Of a stretch of DNA of 27,575 bases, positions 25,341 through 27,575 are shown piece by piece. Location of the stretch: contig HF985515.1 in the NCBI GenBank assembly GCA_000432015.1, positions 1 to 27,575 of the forward strand, in the 5' to 3' direction. This DNA comes from Clostridium sp. CAG:1024. Its GTDB lineage: Bacteria > Bacillota > Clostridia > Christensenellales > CAG-138. The notes under the pieces are model-generated. The model was given only the letters and a program-made list of their open reading frames with translations, did not search any database and was not told where the DNA came from. The translations under genes and the position numbers were made by a program. Within the stretch, counting starts at the first letter, position 1. Each line of letters opens with the position of its first letter.

Positions 25341-26669
25341 ATGAAACGTTTCGTCGCAATTCTGTTGACAGCCCTCATGGCGCTTTCCCTGTTCACCGCC
25401 TGTACGGCCGAGCAGTCGCCGACAGGCGAACCCGCTGTGCCGAAAACCGCAGAAGAGGCGGCATCCTCGGAGCCGGCGGCCGAGTCCGCAGAGCCGGAGA
25501 CCGTTACGTTGCACCTGTTTCATCAAAAGCAGGAGGCACAGGAAACCTTTGCAAAAATTATTGAGGAGTTTGAAAAAGAGTATCCTTATATTACCATCGA
25601 GCAGGAGATCGTTACAAATGATCCTGCGGCCGTACTGAGAGCCCGCTTGGCCACCGATGAGGTGCCGGACATCTTCCAGGGCGCGCTCGATACAATGGAT
25701 ATCGCCAAGGGCGGCTATATCCTGGATATCTCTGGTGAACCGTTCCTTGACAACATCAATGCAGCCGCCGTGTCCTCCTCTTCATTCACGGATGCGGACG
25801 GCCACACCTGGGCGCTTCCCATCGATGGCAGCTGTATCTGCGTGTTTTACAATAAGGATATCTTTAACCGGTATGGGCTCACGCCGCCCACCACGCTCGA
25901 TGAATTTGACACTCTGCTGAGCACGCTCCGTGAAAACAACGTGACTGCGTTTGCACTTGGATTCAAAGATGCCTGGACGATCAAACCGGCGTCATTGTGC
26001 CTTGCGTCGCCCGCTGTATATGCCAAGTATGCCACATGGGACGCTGAAAAAACAGCCGGGAACACATCCTTTGCCGAAACGCCGGAGTGGACCGTCGTCT
26101 TTGAACAACTCAAAAAAATCTATGAAAACGGCAACACCAAGACTGCGTTTGATACGGATTACAACGGCGCTTGTGCCATGATCGCACAGGGTGAAGCGGC
26201 AATGATGGCCAACGGCCTTTGGGCTCTCGAACCAATTCGCTCCATAAATCCCGATGTGAACTTGGGAATCATGGCATTGCCTGTATCCGACAATCCTGCG
26301 GATACAAAACTGCATCAATTCCCCGACTTTGGTCTGTCCATTTCCGCAAGCACGCCGCACGCCGAGGAATGCAAGCTGTTCTTCGAGTTTTTGACCCGAA
26401 AGGAGATCGCTGAGATGTGGAGCAATTCCGCCAAGCTGTTCTCTGCCGTCAAAGGCGTGTCCGTCAATTTTGACCCGGTTGCAGCGGATGTAACCGACTA
26501 TATCAATAAAGGAATGGTCTGTACGCAGGCCGACCGTGGCTGGCCCACCGCCTTCCATGCAGAATATGAGGCGAGTCTGCCAAACTATATTTTGGGACAT
26601 ACGACCATCGAGAAGACAATGGAAACACTGGATGCAGCATGGGATGCCGCGGTGAAGGCTGCCGGCTGA
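25341..26669 (+). CDS. Extracellular sugar-binding lipoprotein of an ABC importer
   Basis: The 442-residue protein has a lipoprotein signal (MKRF, hydrophobic core, LFTAC with the lipidated C21). A Pro/Ala/Glu-rich linker (~22-52) and a family-1 solute-binding fold follow (VTLHLFHQKQEAQETFAKII ... FEKEYPYITIEQE; ALPIDGSCICVFYNKDIFNR; GEAAMMANGLWAL). It captures an oligosaccharide outside the membrane and delivers it to the permeases. It is the first gene of a plus-strand operon and is separated from the permease gene by a stable hairpin. The substrate cannot be read from sequence; an alpha-glucoside would fit the adjacent GH13 enzyme (inference). Confidence 0.94.
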   Translation: MKRFVAILLTALMALSLFTACTAEQSPTGEPAVPKTAEEAASSEPAAESAEPETVTLHLFHQKQEAQETFAKIIEEFEKEYPYITIEQEIVTNDPAAVLRARLATDEVPDIFQGALDTMDIAKGGYILDISGEPFLDNINAAAVSSSSFTDADGHTWALPIDGSCICVFYNKDIFNRYGLTPPTTLDEFDTLLSTLRENNVTAFALGFKDAWTIKPASLCLASPAVYAKYATWDAEKTAGNTSFAETPEWTVVFEQLKKIYENGNTKTAFDTDYNGACAMIAQGEAAMMANGLWALEPIRSINPDVNLGIMALPVSDNPADTKLHQFPDFGLSISASTPHAEECKLFFEFLTRKEIAEMWSNSAKLFSAVKGVSVNFDPVAADVTDYINKGMVCTQADRGWPTAFHAEYEASLPNYILGHTTIEKTMETLDAAWDAAVKAAG

Positions 26670-26691
26670 TTTGAAAAAGCGTATACCTAAC

Positions 26692-26729
26692 GTTCGGGGC
26701 GGTATCACCGGAGTGATGCCGCTCCGAAC
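26692..26729 (+). promoter_or_regulatory. Stable stem-loop between binding-protein and permease genes
   Basis: A 17-pair stem (26692-26708 with 26713-26729, two G-T pairs) with the loop CGGA and no T-run. In binding-protein operons such hairpins commonly protect the upstream mRNA so that more binding protein than permease is made. Partial termination is the alternative. Confidence 0.65.
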
Positions 26730-26755
26730 CCCTACCATTGTGAAGGAGCACCCCC

Positions 26756-27575
26756 ATGCACAGGAGAAATCGCGCAGAAACTCTGACGTATCTTATGTTC
26801 CTCGTGCCCGCGATTACGGCGTTTACGATTTTTTTCATCGTTCCTTTTCTCCAGAGCTTGTATCTGTCCTTTACGGATGCATACGGCTATAACCAAACGC
26901 AGAACTTCATTGCTCTGGACAATTATCGGGAAGCGCTCAGCAATCCCGGCTTCCGTCGCGCCATGCTGGTAACGTGCAAATATACCATATTTGTCACCAT
27001 TTTTACAAACATACTGTCGCTCTCGCTTGCGTTGCTGCTTGATGGAAACGTCCGTTGCAAAAAGCTATTCCGAGCCGTATTCTTTCTGCCGAATTTGATG
27101 AGCCTTATTATCGTGAGCTTCGTGTTTGTGTTCCTCTACGGTGATGTGTATCGCTCTCTGATTGAATTGCTGCATATTCCTGAAAAAGCATATATCAGCT
27201 GGTTAGGCAATGAACGGCTGGCACTTTACTCGATGGGCATTGCGGCGGTTTGGCAGTGCGCCGGATACTATATGCTGATCTATATCGCAGGACTGCAGAG
27301 CATTCCGCCGGATCTGATCGAGGCTGCGCGTATTGACGGAGCCTCTGCAGCAGACATCATTTTTCGCATCAAGCTGCCGATGCTCTCACCCGTAATTATA
27401 ATGAACACGATCCTTTTGATCACTGCCGGGTTCAAAACCTTTGATTTTCCGATGGCCATGACTTCGGGCGGACCTGCCGGCGCAACCACGACAATCGCCC
27501 TGTATATCTATAATACGGGCTTCCGTTCCAATCGCACCGGCTATGCGACCGCGCAATCGGTCCTGCTGTTTCTTA
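26756..27575 (+). CDS. Sugar ABC transporter permease (MalF/UgpA type), 3' end outside the window
   Basis: ATG 26756 follows GAAGGAG; the frame MHRRNRAETLTYLMFLVPAI runs open to the window end, so 273 codons are visible and the last ~20-25 are missing. Membrane helices are evident from residue ~12, and the EAA loop (EAARIDGASAADIIFRIKLP) that contacts the ATPase is intact. The N-terminal layout is that of the first permease of two; the MalG-like partner should follow. It works with the lipoprotein upstream; the ATPase is probably a shared MsmX-type protein encoded elsewhere (inference). Confidence 0.93.
   Translation, partial: MHRRNRAETLTYLMFLVPAITAFTIFFIVPFLQSLYLSFTDAYGYNQTQNFIALDNYREALSNPGFRRAMLVTCKYTIFVTIFTNILSLSLALLLDGNVRCKKLFRAVFFLPNLMSLIIVSFVFVFLYGDVYRSLIELLHIPEKAYISWLGNERLALYSMGIAAVWQCAGYYMLIYIAGLQSIPPDLIEAARIDGASAADIIFRIKLPMLSPVIIMNTILLITAGFKTFDFPMAMTSGGPAGATTTIALYIYNTGFRSNRTGYATAQSVLLFL

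Noticed and set aside
1..27575. CRISPR arrays, tRNA, rRNA or a complete insertion sequence
   Set aside because: No regularly spaced repeats, no cloverleaf or rRNA sequence, and no transposase with terminal inverted repeats were found by eye.

Overview
The window looks like chromosome from a low-to-mid GC Firmicute, most likely a gut-type Clostridia relative. The reasons are the YesM/YesN-type two-component pair beside a sugar ABC transporter, the cysteine desulfurase-thiI operon, a DUF378 protein, DUF1653 and several zinc-ribbon membrane proteins, strong AGGAGG ribosome sites and frequent GTG/TTG starts. This is inference from gene content; there is no rRNA or other taxonomic marker.

Layout. 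1-1978: the 3' part of a large serine recombinase, its terminator, then the C-terminal remnant of a small serine resolvase; this is probably the edge of an integrated element. 2071-6534: an AT-rich plus-strand cassette of zinc-ribbon membrane proteins and a 766-aa secreted protein, ending in a frameshifted zinc-ribbon gene and a short remnant resembling a von Willebrand A (vWA) domain. 6535-7385: no gene I can support. 7412-9766 (minus): cysteine desulfurase followed by thiI, which is broken by a 17-bp tandem duplication. 10112-14034 (plus): a 717-aa zinc-ribbon/Ig-like membrane protein, two small conserved proteins, a CxxC-DUF1653 protein and an HD-domain protein. 14042-18856 (minus): a CDP-alcohol phosphatidyltransferase with an in-frame stop, a frameshifted NADPH:FMN-reductase-like flavoprotein, an ABC-2 exporter pair, and an overlapping P-loop kinase/protein-kinase-like pair with its own strong promoter. 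18964-20225: no intact gene, but an orphan promoter feeding a structured RNA candidate on the minus strand and a decayed gene on the plus strand; 19295-19567 holds nothing I can name. 20226-25176 (minus): histidine kinase, response regulator and alpha-glucosidase in one tight operon. 25341-27575 (plus, divergent): sugar-binding lipoprotein and the first permease, cut by the window end.

How the genes work together. The right end is a carbohydrate uptake module: the sensor kinase/regulator pair probably senses an oligosaccharide, the divergent ABC importer takes it up, and the GH13 enzyme hydrolyses it in the cytoplasm. The cysteine desulfurase would supply persulfide sulfur to ThiI for tRNA 4-thiouridine (and possibly thiamine) synthesis.

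The most striking general property is the density of damaged genes between 1.4 and 20.2 kb, each by a different kind of lesion, among long intact genes. The least understood material is the zinc-ribbon cassette next to the recombinases, the kinase pair, and the orphan RNA locus.
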